Shown here: piece after piece, positions 62,701 to 64,000 of the stretch
Layout of the letters: the number at the start of each line of letters is the position of its first letter
How positions within the stretch are numbered: position 1 is the stretch's first letter
From: Rhineura floridana
Lineage: Eukaryota; Chordata; Lepidosauria; Squamata; Rhineuridae
DNA length: 64,000 nucleotides
Assembly: GCF_030035675.1 (NCBI RefSeq)
Contig: NC_084499.1
Coordinates: 21,183,953 to 21,247,952, forward strand
Reading direction: 5' to 3'
The notes under the pieces: generated by a model
What the model was told of the DNA's origin: nothing
Seen by the model: only the letters and a program-made list of their open reading frames with translations
Database searches by the model: none
Position numbers and translations under genes: made by a program

Positions 62701-63237
62701 CAGCCAGTCAGCAAGCTATGCTTTCTACTCCACTGCACCCGTCCTGGTTTCCTCACTTTCTTTTCACAACTCTAGACCAGCAACATCTGGAGGGCCACAG
62801 GTCCCCCACCCCAGCCTTAGATATAGAGAGGTGAAAGTAATAAAAACTGAGTTAGCCATCTCTCCCCACCCACAGCCAAATCCAACTGAGCAGGATATGT
62901 GCTCTTAGATGTGATTGCCTTTGCCTCATGGGAGTGGAGAGAATCAATTCCATAAGCTGCCTGGCTTCCACAATCTGTTCCAACATTTGGACAGCATGGC
63001 ATGAAATCTTTCCTCCAGAACTCAGCAGAATGGAACCCGCATCCCTAACAGTGTGGTGGAAGTAAATGGACACCCTCTTCCCTGCCTCTTTGTGGTAGTG
63101 TGCGCGGAGTCTATTCCCATTGCTTTGAATGGGGAAACCTTCCGCTTGTACCGAGTTTTTCTCCCTCTCTCCATCCTCTGTGGGGTTGGATTAAGGGCTA
63201 AACTACTTATTGCGAATGCGCAGGAACAGCTGTGGCG
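62701..63237. other. non-coding stretch with a small hAT MITE arm
   Basis: CCAGCAACATCTGGAGGGCC at 62778-62797 is one arm of the palindromic MITE type. No gene. Confidence 0.4.
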
Positions 63238-64000
63238 TTGGGGAAGGGCCGAGGTTCACTGGCAGAGCACCTGCTTTGCAAGCGAAAGGTCCCTGCTTCA
63301 GTCTCCCTGAAAGACTCCTGCCTGGGACCCTAGAGAGTTGCTTCTAGGGTTGGGCGTGACTTTTGATCCAGTTTGCATTTCAAGCTGAATTTATCCAATC
63401 CGCACATTCCAAAACAATCAGAGAACTGAAACACAGCCATCCCTCTGAATTCGCACTTATTCAAATTCAAATTTTGCAATGCAGTTCACCAACCAATCGT
63501 TTCCAAAAAATGCATAAAAACAAATATACGAGTGAAAATAACATACAAAAATGCAATGTATGATGAGAAATTGCTTGCAAAAATGTCTACATTAGTCAAA
63601 ACTGCCTACAAAATATGTTTATTAGGAGAAATTTGCACTCACATGTTGAAGAATTTTAATGAGTTTTTTTTTAAAGCAAATTGCTGCAGAAATGTGGAGA
63701 ACTGAATTTAAGACTGGAAAAATGAGAAGCTGAGAGAACCGAAAGTGACAGATCTTTCATCTCTGGTTGTTGCCAATCAGTGTAGACAGTACTGAGCTAG
63801 ATGGGCCGATGGCCTGACTCTGTAGAAGGCAGTTCCTAGGTTCTTATTTAATCCAGCTGTTTATTCCAAAATATGAGGATTAGAATCTTGCTTTATTTTT
63901 AGGGCAAACGATTATAGTCATAAAACATGCAGAAACTCCCAGATCCAAGCCCCGCCGTCTCCAGGTAGGATTGAGAAAGGCTTATTGTTGGAGCTGCTGC
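63238..64000 (+). mobile_element. dimeric SINE split by a hAT MITE, running off the window
   Basis: Unit 1 head at 63238-63344 (GGCCGAGGTTCACTGGCAGA, CTAGAGAGTTGCTTC). The MITE 63345-63765 follows. The body resumes at 63766 (GTTGTTGCCAATCAGTGTAG) to about 63845. Linker TTTATTCCAAAATATGAGGA to CTTGCTTTATTTTTAGGG. Unit 2 head, degraded, runs to the window end (GTTGGAGCTGCTGC). Confidence 0.75.
63345..63765 (+). mobile_element. hAT MITE, ~425-bp family, inserted in a SINE
   Basis: 421-bp copy. Because the SINE consensus at the site is known, the duplicated target can be read: GTTGCTTC (63337-63344) and GTTGTTGC (63766-63773), 6 of 8 matching. It starts TAGGGTTGGGC and ends TTTCATCTCTG, with the five core units intact. 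It proves this MITE moved after this SINE copy. Confidence 0.85.

Larger units (their letters stand above)
52396..64000 (+). other. OLFM1: OLFM1 intron 1 (continues beyond the window)
   Basis: No further OLFM1 exon was found. Neither VLPTNPEESW-type sequence nor the A-type start (MSVPLLK...) appears in any + strand frame. To 54290 the DNA is mostly unique, with a TA repeat at 53286-53305 and a GA repeat at 53740-53752. After that repeats dominate. 58490-59035 and 61605-62004 are AT-rich with no recognised element. Confidence 0.75.

Noticed and set aside
63460-63640. Regularly spaced ~32-bp repeats as a CRISPR-like array
   Set aside because: The units are diverged, have no unique spacers, recur at a dozen places with the same order and lie between hAT inverted repeats with 8-bp duplications. 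The genome is a vertebrate.
53289-64000. Further OLFM1 exons in the right arm
   Set aside because: No frame resembling VLPTNPEESW, the coiled-coil exons, the A-type start or the olfactomedin domain was found; frames there are repeat-derived or featureless.

Overview
This is vertebrate nuclear DNA, most likely from a squamate reptile (lizard). The evidence is the repeat content. There are two tRNA-type SINE families with BovB-like 3' ends (Sauria-type), CR1 LINEs ending in short terminal repeats, many L2 LINE fragments, several hAT MITE families and a pogo/Tigger MITE. The species cannot be named from the sequence alone. Apart from one short coding exon and a probable 3' UTR, the window is intergenic and intronic DNA packed with nested transposable elements. 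No bacterial-type genes, CRISPR arrays, rRNA or convincing functional tRNA genes are visible. Left edge (1-3165): AT-rich non-coding sequence ends in a cluster of three poly(A) signals. It is best read as the 3' UTR of a + strand gene whose coding part lies to the left. COL5A1 is the candidate by vertebrate synteny with OLFM1, but this was not proved here. Middle (3.2-51.4 kb): no host exon was recognised. The main residents are about thirteen copies of a ~425-bp hAT MITE with a repeated core, a tRNA-derived SINE in monomer and dimer form whose 3' end resembles CR1, L2 fragments on both strands, and CR1 fragments of two types. One almost complete CR1 lies at about 20009-25070 on the minus strand. 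It keeps ORF1 (SGNH esterase), endonuclease and reverse transcriptase and shows only two obvious coding lesions. Several AT-rich stretches carry no recognisable repeat and are candidates for conserved non-coding elements. Right part (51.5-64 kb): a CpG-rich promoter region leads into a first coding exon at 52324-52389. This encodes the signal peptide of the B-type N-terminus of noelin/pancortin (OLFM1) and ends with MGTELTQ at a phase-0 splice donor. The rest of the window is intron 1, filled with SINEs, L2, CR1 and hAT MITEs. The exons for the coiled-coil and olfactomedin domains, and the alternative A-type first exon, were not found and should lie to the right. How it works together: the only host gene product supported is secreted OLFM1. 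The other translatable frames of any length belong to LINE proteins that move their own RNA, and probably SINE RNAs, by target-primed reverse transcription. Repeat boundaries are by eye and accurate to about 5-20 bp unless a target-site duplication is given.
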